The notes under the pieces are model-generated. The model searched no databases and had not been told where the DNA came from. It saw only the letters and a list, made by a program, of their open reading frames with translations. DNA of 64,000 nt from Hylemonella sp. (GTDB lineage: Bacteria > Pseudomonadota > Gammaproteobacteria > Burkholderiales > Burkholderiaceae_C), in NCBI RefSeq assembly GCF_027532185.1, contig NZ_JAPZSV010000003.1, forward strand, positions 806,001-870,000, read 5' to 3'. Position 1 is the first letter of the stretch, and each line of letters opens with the position of its first letter. Both the position numbers and the translations under genes were made by a program. Shown here piece by piece: positions 32,384-41,688 of the stretch.

Positions 32384-33340
32384 TCACTGTGCCTTCAGGC
32401 CCGCGACCTTGACGATGCGCGCGGCCACGTCCATCTCGCTCTTGATGTAGGCGTTGAAAGCCTCGGGCGACATGGGCATGGGGTCGGCGCCGAGCTTGGC
32501 CATGCGCTCCCTGAGCTCGGGGCTGTTGAGCGCCTTGATGGCTTCTTCGTTGAGCTTTTTCACGACGGCCGCCGGTGTGGCCGCGGGCACGATCATGCCA
32601 ACCCACAGGGTGTAGTCCGAGTCGGCCAGACCGGCCTCGATGCTCGTGGGCACATCGGGCAGGGTGGACGCACGGGTCTTGGTGCTGACCGACAGGGCCT
32701 GCAGACGGCCGTCCTTGATCAGCGGCAGGGCCGAGGCCAGCGGCGCGAAGAACCAGTCGTTGGAGCCGCCGATCACGTTGTTCATCGCATCGGGCGTGCC
32801 CTTGTAGGGCACGTGCAGGGCATCGAGGCCGGCCTGCAGACGGAAGATCTCGGCGTTCATATGGGTGCCGCTGCCCACACCGGCCGAGGCGTAGTTCATC
32901 TTGCCCGGCTGGGCCTTGACGGCGGCGATCAGCTCGGCCTGGGTCTTCCAGCCCTTGTTCGGATGCACCACCAGCACATTGGGGATGCCGGCCAGGGCGG
33001 TGACCCCGGTCAGGTCGCGCAGGGTGTCGTAGCCCGGGTTGCTGTAGAGCGCCGGATTGAGCGCGTGGGCCGAGGAATGCACGAGCACGGTGTAGCCGTC
33101 GGCCTCACCCTTGGCCACCTGGGCCGCGGCAATGGTGCCGCCGGCGCCCAGCTTGTTCTCGATCACGACGGGCTGGCCCATGCTGCGGCTCATGGCCTCG
33201 CCCACGGTGCGTGCCACGATGTCGGTGGCGCTGCCCGCGGTGAAGGGCACGACGAACTTGATAGGCTTGCTCGGGTAGGCCTGGGCCCACACGGAGCCGG
33301 CCAGTAGCAGCGTGGCTGCCAGGGTCAGGATGCGTTTCAT
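32384..33340 (-). CDS. Bug/TctC-family substrate-binding protein
   Basis: A 318-residue receptor with a signal peptide (ILTLAATLLLAGSVWAQA) and the segments YPSKPIKFVVPFTAGSATD, VVIENKLGAGGTIAAAQVAKGEADGYT and NYASAGVGSGTHMNAE. It is the third such receptor in the window and is embedded in the amidohydrolase/maleylacetate reductase operon. The ATG at 33340 follows GGAGACAG. A MITE-like element occupies most of the 350 bases upstream. Confidence 0.9.
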   Translation of the reverse strand: MKRILTLAATLLLAGSVWAQAYPSKPIKFVVPFTAGSATDIVARTVGEAMSRSMGQPVVIENKLGAGGTIAAAQVAKGEADGYTVLVHSSAHALNPALYSNPGYDTLRDLTGVTALAGIPNVLVVHPNKGWKTQAELIAAVKAQPGKMNYASAGVGSGTHMNAEIFRLQAGLDALHVPYKGTPDAMNNVIGGSNDWFFAPLASALPLIKDGRLQALSVSTKTRASTLPDVPTSIEAGLADSDYTLWVGMIVPAATPAAVVKKLNEEAIKALNSPELRERMAKLGADPMPMSPEAFNAYIKSEMDVAARIVKVAGLKAQ

Positions 33341-33425
33341 GTCTGTCTCCTTGTGTTGTTGCATGGGGGAACACACCGGCGACCCTCTGCCCTTGGCGGC
33401 AGGCGTCGCTTCTTTCTACTCACTA

Positions 33426-33691
33426 GGGCCTGTTCACACTATTTTCTTGAGTGCGAACGGGGAGCAAACGTCGCCAATCTAGACGCACGACGAAGCCCAG
33501 ACTGGCCGTCTGGGCAAGGAGTGCAACGACGAGTGGCGCCGTTTTCTCCCCGTTCCCTTCGGGTTGCGGCCAAAAAGGCCATGCGCGGTGTTGCGAAGCC
33601 TTGCCGGGGGCCCACCCCGGCGGCGTTTCGCGCCTTGCGCATGACCTTTTTGTTCCGCAACGCATCTCAAGAAAATAGTGTGAACAGGCCC
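33426..33691. mobile_element. MITE-like element with 26-bp perfect terminal inverted repeats
   Basis: A 266-bp non-coding element starts GGGCCTGTTCACACTATTTT and ends with its exact complement; the inverted repeat runs 26 bp. It is flanked on each side by TA (33424-33425 and 33692-33693), consistent with a TA target duplication as made by IS630-type or some IS5-group elements. Inside are a GCCCAGAC/GTCTGGGC hairpin (33495-33515) and a long imperfect dyad. No transposase ORF is present. It fills the only gap above 300 bases in the window and supplies a base of the amidohydrolase stop codon. Confidence 0.85.
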
Positions 33692-35043
33692 TAACGCGAC
33701 AGCCCCAGGGCCGTCGTGATCTTGCGGCCCGAAGCCTGCAGCGCTGCGAGCTTCGGGGCCAGGTCCACGTCGAGCAGCTCGCCGTGGCGTTTCTTCCAGC
33801 GGCCCGCCACCATCACGCTGTCGATATTGGCCAGCGTGGTCTGCATCACCACCGTGCTCACCGGGTCGTGCACGGGCTGCATATTCAGATCGTCGGCGCG
33901 GATCAGCACCAGATCGGCCTGCTTGCCCGCGGCCAGCGTGCCGATGCGGTCGAGCTGGCCCAGCATGCGCGCACCCTCCACCGTGACCCACTGCAAGGCC
34001 TCGCGCGTGGTGATGGTGGAGGTGGGCGGAATGCTGCCGTGGGCCTCGCGGTACGCCACGTTGTCCAGGCTGCGCTGCATGCCCAGGGCCACGCGGGCCT
34101 GGGTGAGCATGTCGCCGCAGAGCACGCTCTCAAGATCGGCGCCCAGCGAGGGCGCCTTGCCGAACTGACGCAGGCGGCCTGTGATCGGATGACCGTGACC
34201 TTGCGTCATCTCGTTCTCGGCGGCGGCCGAGAAGCTCATGCCAAGGTCGCAGAAGCACTTGAGTTGTGCGTCGCTGAGCGCGTGACCGTGCACGATATTG
34301 ATCTGCGGGCCCAGCAGGCCGGCGGCCTCCAGCCTTTCCCAGCCATCGGGCGTGCGCGCCGCGCCACCGCCCTGGTGCAGCGAGCCCACGACGCCCAGCT
34401 CTTTGACCATACGAAAGTCGTGCAGGGCCACGTCCAGCGTGGAATAGTGCGGCCCGAGCACGGCGGCATGCACGCTGAGCAGCTCGCGGCCCTGATGGGC
34501 TTTCAGCAAACGCTCGACCTCGGCACCGGGGTGTGGCACCTCCCAGAACGGCCGCTCGCCGGGCTTGGGGTCGGGCTTGGGCGTGCCATGGAAGAAGGCG
34601 GCACGGATGCCCGATTCGAGCAGACCGGTGATGGCCGCGTCGTTGTGCGCCGGCGTCTTGTTGTTGTGGCACCAGTCGGCCAGCGTGGTGGTGCCGCAGT
34701 TGAGCTGATTGAGCGCACCCACCAGCGTGGCGATGTAGAGATCCTGCGGCTCGAACACCGTGGCCAGGCCCGCGTGCATCTTCTGGAAATACTCCAGCAG
34801 CGTCCAGTTGGCCGCCAGACCACGCAGCGCGGTCTGCCAAGTGTGCATGTGCGCGTTGACTAGGCCGGGGATGAGGATGCAGCCCGTGGCATCCACCAGC
34901 TGTGCGTCGTCAACGTGCAAGGTGGGCGCGATCTCGGTGATCGTCTCGCCCGTCACCAGTACATCGGCACGCGGCAGGTCGCCCTGCTTGTCCAGGGTGA
35001 TGACCGTGGCGCCACGGATCAAGGTTCGCGTTGCAGCGACCAT
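33691..35043 (-). CDS. Amidohydrolase (AtzA/AtzB/TrzA-like, 8-oxoguanine deaminase-like)
   Basis: A 450-residue metal-dependent hydrolase of the amidohydrolase superfamily. Metal ligands are likely in LVNAHMHTW near residue 66, VHAAVLGPHYS, IVHGHALSD near residue 252 and the aspartate of VLCGDMLTQA near 310, with ADLVLIRADD in the C-terminal beta-sandwich. Family members remove amino or chloro groups from ring or purine substrates; the real substrate is unknown. The stop TAG uses the last base of the MITE-like element, so the C terminus may have been changed by insertion. It follows the next gene by four bases. Confidence 0.87.
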   Translation of the reverse strand: MVAATRTLIRGATVITLDKQGDLPRADVLVTGETITEIAPTLHVDDAQLVDATGCILIPGLVNAHMHTWQTALRGLAANWTLLEYFQKMHAGLATVFEPQDLYIATLVGALNQLNCGTTTLADWCHNNKTPAHNDAAITGLLESGIRAAFFHGTPKPDPKPGERPFWEVPHPGAEVERLLKAHQGRELLSVHAAVLGPHYSTLDVALHDFRMVKELGVVGSLHQGGGAARTPDGWERLEAAGLLGPQINIVHGHALSDAQLKCFCDLGMSFSAAAENEMTQGHGHPITGRLRQFGKAPSLGADLESVLCGDMLTQARVALGMQRSLDNVAYREAHGSIPPTSTITTREALQWVTVEGARMLGQLDRIGTLAAGKQADLVLIRADDLNMQPVHDPVSTVVMQTTLANIDSVMVAGRWKKRHGELLDVDLAPKLAALQASGRKITTALGLSR

Positions 35044-35047
35044 GATT

Positions 35048-35971
35048 TCAGCTTGTCAGTCCGTCGCCGATCTGCAGGTTCAGCGGCTGGATCTTCAGAC
35101 CGGAGTCCTTGGCCGTCTCTTCGAGCAGAATGGCGAAGTCCACGTTGTCCAGACCATGGCCCACCATGCGCGCGATGGACTCGCGCGTGGCGGCTGCGGC
35201 CGGCATGGGCACGCCGTGCGCCTTGGCCGCCCCCATGCCCAGGTCCATGTCCTTGAGCAGCAGCTTGGGCGTGAAGGTCACCTGATCCCAATTCAGATTG
35301 CACAGCACCGGCGTCTTGTAGCGCGTGTACATGGAGCCTAGCACCGAGTCATTGATGCTCTCCAGGAAGACGTTGCGCGGGATGCCCGCCTTCTCGGCCA
35401 GCACGGTGATCTCGCACAGGTTCTGGATGATGACGCCGAACATTGTGTTGTGCGCGATCTTCCAGATGCGGGCCAGTTCGCCCTCTCCCACCCACATGGT
35501 CTTGCGCGACATGGCCTGCAGATAGGGCTCGGCCATCTCGTAGAGTTTCTTCGGCCCCGAGGCCACCACCAGCAGCTTGCCGGCCTTGGCCACCTTGGCG
35601 TTACCCGAGACCGGGGCGCAGAGGTAAGCCACGCCCAGACCTTCGAGCTGGGCGCGGATCTCAGCCGAGCCCTCCTGCGAGATGGACGAGCTGTCCACCA
35701 CCACCTGCGGCTTTTTCGCGCCGGTCACGAGGCCGCCAGGACCGAACAGCACCTCCTTGAGGTCGTCGGTGGTGGAAACCATGGTGAAGACCACGTCGCA
35801 ACCCGCGAGATCGATCTTGTTCGCCTCGATCTTCGCGCCGTACTCGGCCAGGTGGGCGGCCTTGGAGGCGGTGCGGTTCCAGACATGGACCGTGTGGCCC
35901 GCCTTCAGGAGCTTGGTCACCATGGCCTCGCCCATGCGGCCCAAGCCGATCCAGCCGATCTTCTTGCTCAT
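35048..35971 (-). CDS. NAD(P)-dependent beta-hydroxyacid dehydrogenase family protein (paralogue 2)
   Basis: A 307-residue 3-hydroxyisobutyrate dehydrogenase-like enzyme: IGWIGLGRMGEAMVTKLLKAGHTVHVWNRT at the N terminus, CAPVSGNAKVAKAGKLLVVASGP in the substrate loop, and IWKIAHNTMFGVIIQN carrying the catalytic lysine. It is distantly similar to paralogue 1 and begins the operon that also holds the amidohydrolase, a Bug receptor, paralogue 1 and maleylacetate reductase. The ATG at 35971 follows GGAGAGACAG. Confidence 0.87.
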   Translation of the reverse strand: MSKKIGWIGLGRMGEAMVTKLLKAGHTVHVWNRTASKAAHLAEYGAKIEANKIDLAGCDVVFTMVSTTDDLKEVLFGPGGLVTGAKKPQVVVDSSSISQEGSAEIRAQLEGLGVAYLCAPVSGNAKVAKAGKLLVVASGPKKLYEMAEPYLQAMSRKTMWVGEGELARIWKIAHNTMFGVIIQNLCEITVLAEKAGIPRNVFLESINDSVLGSMYTRYKTPVLCNLNWDQVTFTPKLLLKDMDLGMGAAKAHGVPMPAAAATRESIARMVGHGLDNVDFAILLEETAKDSGLKIQPLNLQIGDGLTS

Positions 35972-36074
35972 CCTGTCTCTCCTCGGGTTTCTGATGTTGT
36001 CCAGGCCTCGCAGTGTTGGACAAAGCCGCCGCCGGTACAAGGCAGCCGCGGGGAAATCAGTTTTCCGATGGGCG

Positions 36075-36106
36075 AAAAAAAGAGGGCCAGACTAGGCCTG
36101 GCCCTC
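36075..36106 (-). terminator. Terminator after pcaF
   Basis: On the minus strand, GAGGGCCAGG, a short loop and CTGGCCCTC are followed by seven T residues, 18 bases downstream of the pcaF stop. It separates pcaIJF from the amidohydrolase operon. Confidence 0.92.
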
Positions 36107-36124
36107 CTCAGGGTTAGCCCCGAC

Positions 36125-37327
<1,203 letters not shown>

Positions 37328-37350
37328 GGTGTGTCCTTGTTTACTCGGCT

Positions 37351-37992
37351 TTATTTGGCAATGGGCAGACCGATCATCTTTTCCAGTTCGGCGTGCGTGA
37401 GACCGTCGACCACGTCAACGAGCTTGAGCCCCTGCGGCGTGCAGTCCAGCGTACAGACGTCGGTGTAGACACGCTTGACACAGGCGATGCCCGTGAGCGG
37501 ATAGGTACAGGCCGCCACGATCTTGCTCTCGCCCTGCTTGGTCAACAGGTCCATCATGACCCAGGTCTGCTTGGCGCCCACGGCCAGATCCATGGCACCG
37601 CCCACGGCGGGAATCGCATCCTTCTCACCCGTGTGCCAGTTGGCCAGGTCGCCCGTGGCACTGACCTGGAAAGCGCCGAGCACGCAGATGTCCAGATGGC
37701 CACCGCGCATCATGGCGAAGCTGTCGGTGTGGTGGAAGTAGGAGCCACCGGGCAGCAGCGTGACCGGCTGCTTGCCGGCGTTGATGAGGTCGTAGTCCTC
37801 CTCCCCCGCGGCCGGTGCCGGGCCCATGCCCAGCAGGCCGTTCTCGCTGTGCAGCAGCACCTCGCGCGACTTGGGGATGTGGTTGGCCACCAGCGTGGGC
37901 TGGCCGATGCCGAGGTTGACCACGGCGCCTTCGGGGATGTCCTGGGCCACGCGCGCGGCGAGCTGGTCTTTGCTACGTTTTTGATAGCTCAT
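37351..37992 (-). CDS. pcaJ: 3-oxoadipate CoA-transferase subunit B
   Basis: The 213-residue beta subunit of a succinyl-CoA:3-ketoacid transferase. The catalytic glutamate lies in LLHSENGLLGMGP near residue 50; LGIGQPTLVANHIP and GGAMDLAVGAKQTWVMMDL are further family segments. Its start is one base away from the pcaI stop (TGACATG). Substrate 3-oxoadipate is inferred from the adjacent pcaF and PcaR-type regulator; acetoacetate is the alternative. Confidence 0.92.
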   Translation of the reverse strand: MSYQKRSKDQLAARVAQDIPEGAVVNLGIGQPTLVANHIPKSREVLLHSENGLLGMGPAPAAGEEDYDLINAGKQPVTLLPGGSYFHHTDSFAMMRGGHLDICVLGAFQVSATGDLANWHTGEKDAIPAVGGAMDLAVGAKQTWVMMDLLTKQGESKIVAACTYPLTGIACVKRVYTDVCTLDCTPQGLKLVDVVDGLTHAELEKMIGLPIAK

Positions 37993-37993
37993 G

Positions 37994-38695
37994 TCATGCC
38001 GCCTTCTTGAAGCCACCAGCCTGGGTGGCCTGGCGTTCGATCTTGACAATCTTGCTCACGTAGATGGCCGGCGTCACCACGGCCTCGGGATCGAGTGCCC
38101 CCAACTCCACGATCTCGTGCACGCTGGCAATCGTCTGCTGGCAGGCCATGGCCATGCTGGGGCCGAAGTTGCGCGCGGTCTTGCGGTAGGTCAGATTCCC
38201 CCAGCGGTCACCGCGTTCGGCCTTGACCAAGGCGACGTCGCCGTGGATGGGCGTTTCCAGCACATAGCCCTTGCCGTCGATCACGCGCGTCTCCTTGCCT
38301 TTGGCCAGGTCTGTGCCATAACCCGTGGGCGTGAAGAAACCGCCGATGCCGGCGCCTGCCGCACGGATGCGTTCGGACAGATTGCCCTGGGGTACGAGTT
38401 CGAGCTCCAGCTTGCCGCTGCGGTAAAGGCCGTCGAAGACGTGGCTGTCGGCCTGGCGCGGGAAGCTGCAGATGATCTTGCGCACCCGACCCGTGGCCAG
38501 CAAAGCGGCCAGGCCCGTGTCGCCGTTGCCGGCGTTGTTGTTCACCACCGTGAGGTCCTTGGCGCCCTGTTCAATCAGGCCATCGATGAGCTCCAGCGGT
38601 ATGCCCGCCGTACCGAAGCCGCCGATCATGACGGTGGACCCGTCCTTGACGCCGGCCAGCGCCTCGGCCACCGAGGCTGCGATCTTGTTGATCAT
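37994..38695 (-). CDS. pcaI: 3-oxoadipate CoA-transferase subunit A
   Basis: The 233-residue alpha subunit with GSTVMIGGFGTAGIPLELIDGLIEQGAKDLTVVNNNAG near residue 20, GTDLAKGKETRVIDGKGYVLE and ADVALVKAERGDRWGNLTYRKTARNFGP-like segments typical of CoA-transferase A chains. The ATG at 38695 follows AGGAGCG; the longer track ORF would cover the operator. First gene of pcaIJF, divergent from the IclR-type regulator. Confidence 0.92.
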   Translation of the reverse strand: MINKIAASVAEALAGVKDGSTVMIGGFGTAGIPLELIDGLIEQGAKDLTVVNNNAGNGDTGLAALLATGRVRKIICSFPRQADSHVFDGLYRSGKLELELVPQGNLSERIRAAGAGIGGFFTPTGYGTDLAKGKETRVIDGKGYVLETPIHGDVALVKAERGDRWGNLTYRKTARNFGPSMAMACQQTIASVHEIVELGALDPEAVVTPAIYVSKIVKIERQATQAGGFKKAA

Positions 38696-38722
38696 GGGAA
38701 CGCTCCTGCTTGAAATCCTTGA

Positions 38723-38747
38723 TGTTCGTATATCGAACATTTGTTCG
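38723..38747. promoter_or_regulatory. Operator for the IclR/PcaR-type regulator
   Basis: A palindrome TGTTCG-tatat-CGAACA (38723-38739) is followed by a third half-site TGTTCG at 38742. PcaU/PobR/PcaR-type IclR proteins bind such repeated GTTCG/CGAAC sites. It lies between pcaI and the divergent regulator, next to a TATAAT-like stretch (GTATAATG, 38747-38754). Confidence 0.78.
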
Positions 38748-38784
38748 TATAATGAATTCTAGAACAAACCGGACACCCCTTCGC

Positions 38785-39564
38785 ATGCCCACCTCCGCGA
38801 CTGCCCCCCAACCCGGCGACAGCTATGTGCAGTCCTTCGCGCGTGGACTGGAGGTCATCCGCTCCTTCAGCGCGCATAGCCCGGCGCAGACGCTGAGCGA
38901 GGTGGCTGCCCGCACCGGCCTCACACGCGCCGGGGCCCGCCGTATCCTGCTCACGCTGCAGACCCTGGGCTATGTCGAAAGCGACGGCAAGCACTTCCGC
39001 CTGACCGCGCGCATCCTGGACCTGGGTTTCGCCTACCTGTCGTCCCTGCCCCTCTGGAACCTGGCCGAGCCCGTCATGGAAGCGCTGGTCGACGAGGTCA
39101 AGGAATCGAGCTCGGCGGCCGTGCTCGAAGGCACGGACATCGTCTACGTGCTGCGTGTGCCTACGCACAAGATCATGAGCATAGTCCTGGGCGTGGGCTC
39201 GCGCCTGCCGGCCTACTGCACCAGCATGGGCCGGGTGCTGCTGGCCGGGCTGGACGACGATGAAGTGCTGCGCCGTCTCAAGGCCTCGCGCCCCAAGGCG
39301 CTGACCAAGCACACCGTGACCGATGTGGACGCCCTGCTGACCAAAGTGCAGCAGGTGCGCCGCCAGGGCTGGAGCCTGGTGAACCAGGAACTGGAAGAGG
39401 GCTTGATCTCCCTGGCCGCCCCCATCACCGACCGCAGTGGCCGCGTGATCGCCGCGCTCAACCTCAGCGGCCAGGCCAACCGCACCAACACCAAGGTGGC
39501 GCAGGAGAGCCTGCTGCCCGCGCTGCAGCGCGCAGCGCGCACCATCTCGCAACGGCTGGGATAA
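38785..39564 (+). CDS. IclR family transcriptional regulator (PcaR/PcaU/PobR-type)
   Basis: 259 residues. The N-terminal winged helix is SYVQSFARGLEVIRSFSAHSPAQTLSEVAARTGLTRAGARRILLTLQTLGYVESDGKHFRL; the effector domain contains SMGRVLLAGLDDDEVLRRL and LEEGLISLAAPITDRSGRVIAALNLSGQ. This type controls pca and pob genes in response to beta-ketoadipate or aromatic acids. Divergent from pcaIJF with a matching operator between them. The ATG at 38785 is used; upstream ATGs in the track lie inside the operator. Confidence 0.9.
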   Translation: MPTSATAPQPGDSYVQSFARGLEVIRSFSAHSPAQTLSEVAARTGLTRAGARRILLTLQTLGYVESDGKHFRLTARILDLGFAYLSSLPLWNLAEPVMEALVDEVKESSSAAVLEGTDIVYVLRVPTHKIMSIVLGVGSRLPAYCTSMGRVLLAGLDDDEVLRRLKASRPKALTKHTVTDVDALLTKVQQVRRQGWSLVNQELEEGLISLAAPITDRSGRVIAALNLSGQANRTNTKVAQESLLPALQRAARTISQRLG

Positions 39565-39589
39565 TCAGCGCCTCTTCAAGACCCCACCC

Positions 39590-40027
39590 ATGATGTTCCA
39601 GCCCACTCAGGCCGATGTGCGCCGCTTCTTCTGCGGCGTCTACGCCAAAGCCCGCGCCAATCAGCCTCTGGAAGCCATCGAGCTGCTGGCCAGCCAGTGG
39701 ATCGCCGAGCACCCCGAGTACCACGCCGAATTCGCCGACGTGGACGCCGCGCTGGCCCGCATGACCCAGGCCGAGCCTGGTCGCGAGAACCCTTTCCTGC
39801 ACCTGTCCATGCACCTTTCGATCAGCGAGCAGTGCAGCATCGACCAGCCGCGCGGCATACGCCAGGCCGTGGAGCTGCTGACCGCGCGCCGCAAGGACCT
39901 GCATGCCGCCCACCACGAGGTGATGGACTGCCTGGGGCGCATGGTCTGGGAAAGCCAGCGTGCCGGCCGCCCGCCGGACGGCGCGGCTTACATCGATTGC
40001 GTGCAGCAAAGGGCCACGAAAGACTGA
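39590..40027 (+). CDS. DUF1841 family protein
   Basis: A 145-residue protein matching DUF1841: FQPTQADVRRFFCGVYAKARANQPLEAIELLASQWIAEHPEYH at the start and NPFLHLSMHLSISEQCSIDQPRGI in the middle, followed by HHEVMDCLGRMVWESQR. The family has no known function. Two ATGs in tandem (39590 and 39593) are possible starts. It follows the IclR gene by 25 bases and ends before a bidirectional terminator. Confidence 0.88.
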   Translation: MMFQPTQADVRRFFCGVYAKARANQPLEAIELLASQWIAEHPEYHAEFADVDAALARMTQAEPGRENPFLHLSMHLSISEQCSIDQPRGIRQAVELLTARRKDLHAAHHEVMDCLGRMVWESQRAGRPPDGAAYIDCVQQRATKD

Positions 40028-40046
40028 CGCGCCTCTATCCAGGCAT

Positions 40047-40076
40047 AAAAAAAGCCGCTCATCGAGCGGCTTTTTT
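40047..40076. terminator. Bidirectional terminator between DUF1841 and cytochrome c4
   Basis: A perfect stem AAAAAAGCCGCTC / GAGCGGCTTTTTT with a three-base loop; both flanks carry A or T tracts, so it can stop both converging transcripts. Confidence 0.95.
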
Positions 40077-40095
40077 GTGCGAGCTGGGGAACAGC

Positions 40096-40758
40096 TCAGC
40101 GGAACTTGCGCTGCGGCACGGTCTTGAGTTCCGGCGGCAGGCTGCTGATGTAGCCGGCCAGTTCCTTGAGTTCGGCATTGCTGAACTGCTTGGCGATGCC
40201 GCCCATGATGCCGTTGGCACGGCCCCAGTTGGCCTGGCCTTCGACCTTGTAGGACTTGAGCGCGACAAACAGGTAGTCCGCGGGCTGGCCACCCACCTTG
40301 GGGTAGCTGGGATCCACGGGCTTGTTGAAGTTGTCGCCGTGGCAGGCAATGCAGCCGCCCTTGTTCAGCAGCTCGGCCACCTTGGCCGAGGGGGCCGGCG
40401 CGGCCTTGACGGCGGTGGCGGCGGTCTTGCCATGGCCTTCGTAGAAAGCGGAGATGTCGGCGATGTCCTGCTCGCTCAGGCTCTCGGCGATGGCGCGCAT
40501 GGAGGGGTGCTTGCGCTCGCCCTTCTGGTAGGCCGTCAGGGCCGAGGCGATGAACTTGGCGTTCTGGCCCGAGATCATGGGCACGCGGTAGACCTCGGGG
40601 AAGCTGGCCTGATAGCCCGGGATACCGTGGCAGCCGATGCACATGGCCACCTTGGCCTCGCCGGCCTTGGCGTCACCCTTGAGCTCCTGGGCGTGGGCGG
40701 AAAACACCGTCGCAGAAGCGACAAGCAGCGAGGAGAGCGTCAGCGACAGATTCTTCAT
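40096..40758 (-). CDS. Diheme cytochrome c4 family protein
   Basis: A 220-residue periplasmic protein with a signal peptide (LTLSSLLVASATVFSAHAQ) and two class I cytochrome c domains with heme motifs CIGCH near residue 40 and CIACH near residue 136; likely axial methionines are in the GERKHPSMRAIAESL and ANGIMGGIAKQ segments. Such proteins carry electrons from the bc1 complex to terminal oxidases. It is divergent from the MoxR gene. Confidence 0.92.
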   Translation of the reverse strand: MKNLSLTLSSLLVASATVFSAHAQELKGDAKAGEAKVAMCIGCHGIPGYQASFPEVYRVPMISGQNAKFIASALTAYQKGERKHPSMRAIAESLSEQDIADISAFYEGHGKTAATAVKAAPAPSAKVAELLNKGGCIACHGDNFNKPVDPSYPKVGGQPADYLFVALKSYKVEGQANWGRANGIMGGIAKQFSNAELKELAGYISSLPPELKTVPQRKFR

Positions 40759-40769
40759 TTTGCGAGGAC

Positions 40770-40798
40770 AATCAGCCTGTGGTTGAATAAATCAGCCT
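40770..40798. repeat. Short direct repeat in the cytochrome c4/MoxR promoter region
   Basis: AATCAGCCT occurs at 40770-40778 and again at 40790-40798, 20 bases apart (about two helical turns), between two divergent genes. It could be a regulator site; no specific protein is implied. Confidence 0.4.
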
Positions 40799-40845
40799 CG
40801 CATTATATCGACCGGTTTCCCCCGGCCTTCCAGCCCCCTGCGCCC

Positions 40846-41688
40846 ATGAAATTCCAAGGTACCTCCAACTACGTCGCCACCCAGGATCTGATGCTGTCGG
40901 TCAACGCCGCCATCACCCTCAAGCGCCCCCTGCTGGTCAAGGGCGAACCCGGCACGGGCAAGACCATGCTGGCCGAGGAAGTGTCCCAGGCCCTGGGCCT
41001 GCCCCTGCTGCAATGGCACATCAAGTCCACCACCAAGGCCCAGCAGGGCCTGTACGAGTACGACGCGGTCAGCCGCCTGCGTGACTCGCAGCTGGGCGAC
41101 GAGAAGGTCAAGGACATCCACAACTACATCGTCAAGGGCGTGCTCTGGCAGGCCTTCACGGCCGACCAGCCCGTGGCCCTGCTGATCGACGAGATCGACA
41201 AGGCCGACATCGAATTCCCCAACGACCTGCTGCGGGAAATCGACCGCATGGAGTTCTACTGCTACGAGACGCGGGAGCTGATCCGGGCCAAGCACCGCCC
41301 CCTGGTCTTCATCACCTCCAACAACGAGAAGGAGCTGCCCGACGCCTTCCTGCGCCGCTGCTTCTTCCACTACATCAAGTTCCCCGACGCCGAAACCATG
41401 GCCAAGATCGTGGCCGTGCACTTCCCCGGCCTCAAGCAGGAGCTGCTGGGCGCGGCCATGAAGACCTTCTTCGACGTGCGCAACCTGCCCGGCCTGAAGA
41501 AAAAGCCCTCCACCAGCGAGCTGCTGGACTGGCTCAAGCTGCTGCTGGCCGAAGACATCCCCGCCGAGGCCCTGCAGAGCAAGGACGAGAAGGTGGCCGT
41601 GCCCCCGCTGGTGGGTGCGCTGCTCAAGAACGAACAGGACGTGAGCCTGTTCGAGAAGCTGGTCTTCATGCAGAGGCACAACCGATGA
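40846..41688 (+). CDS. MoxR family AAA+ ATPase
   Basis: A 280-residue AAA+ chaperone-like ATPase. Walker A is GEPGTGKTM near residue 34, Walker B LLIDEIDKAD near 112, sensor 1 FITSNNEKELPDAFLRRC near 155. MoxR ATPases act with von Willebrand A partners to mature metalloenzymes or complexes; the VWA partner is encoded 0.9 kb downstream. The ATG at 40846 gives the correct N terminus (MKFQGTSNYVATQDL); the track's 663-codon frame is an upstream shadow extension. Confidence 0.94.
   Translation: MKFQGTSNYVATQDLMLSVNAAITLKRPLLVKGEPGTGKTMLAEEVSQALGLPLLQWHIKSTTKAQQGLYEYDAVSRLRDSQLGDEKVKDIHNYIVKGVLWQAFTADQPVALLIDEIDKADIEFPNDLLREIDRMEFYCYETRELIRAKHRPLVFITSNNEKELPDAFLRRCFFHYIKFPDAETMAKIVAVHFPGLKQELLGAAMKTFFDVRNLPGLKKKPSTSELLDWLKLLLAEDIPAEALQSKDEKVAVPPLVGALLKNEQDVSLFEKLVFMQRHNR

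Noticed and set aside
33353-33694. Short ORFs inside the MITE-like element
   Set aside because: They read across the inverted repeats on both strands, share no domain, and reflect the repeat's open frames only; no transposase motif.
39697-40845. Long N-terminal extension of MoxR in the ORF track
   Set aside because: It runs antisense through cytochrome c4 and through a strong terminator; the internal ATG at 40846 gives the normal MoxR N terminus.
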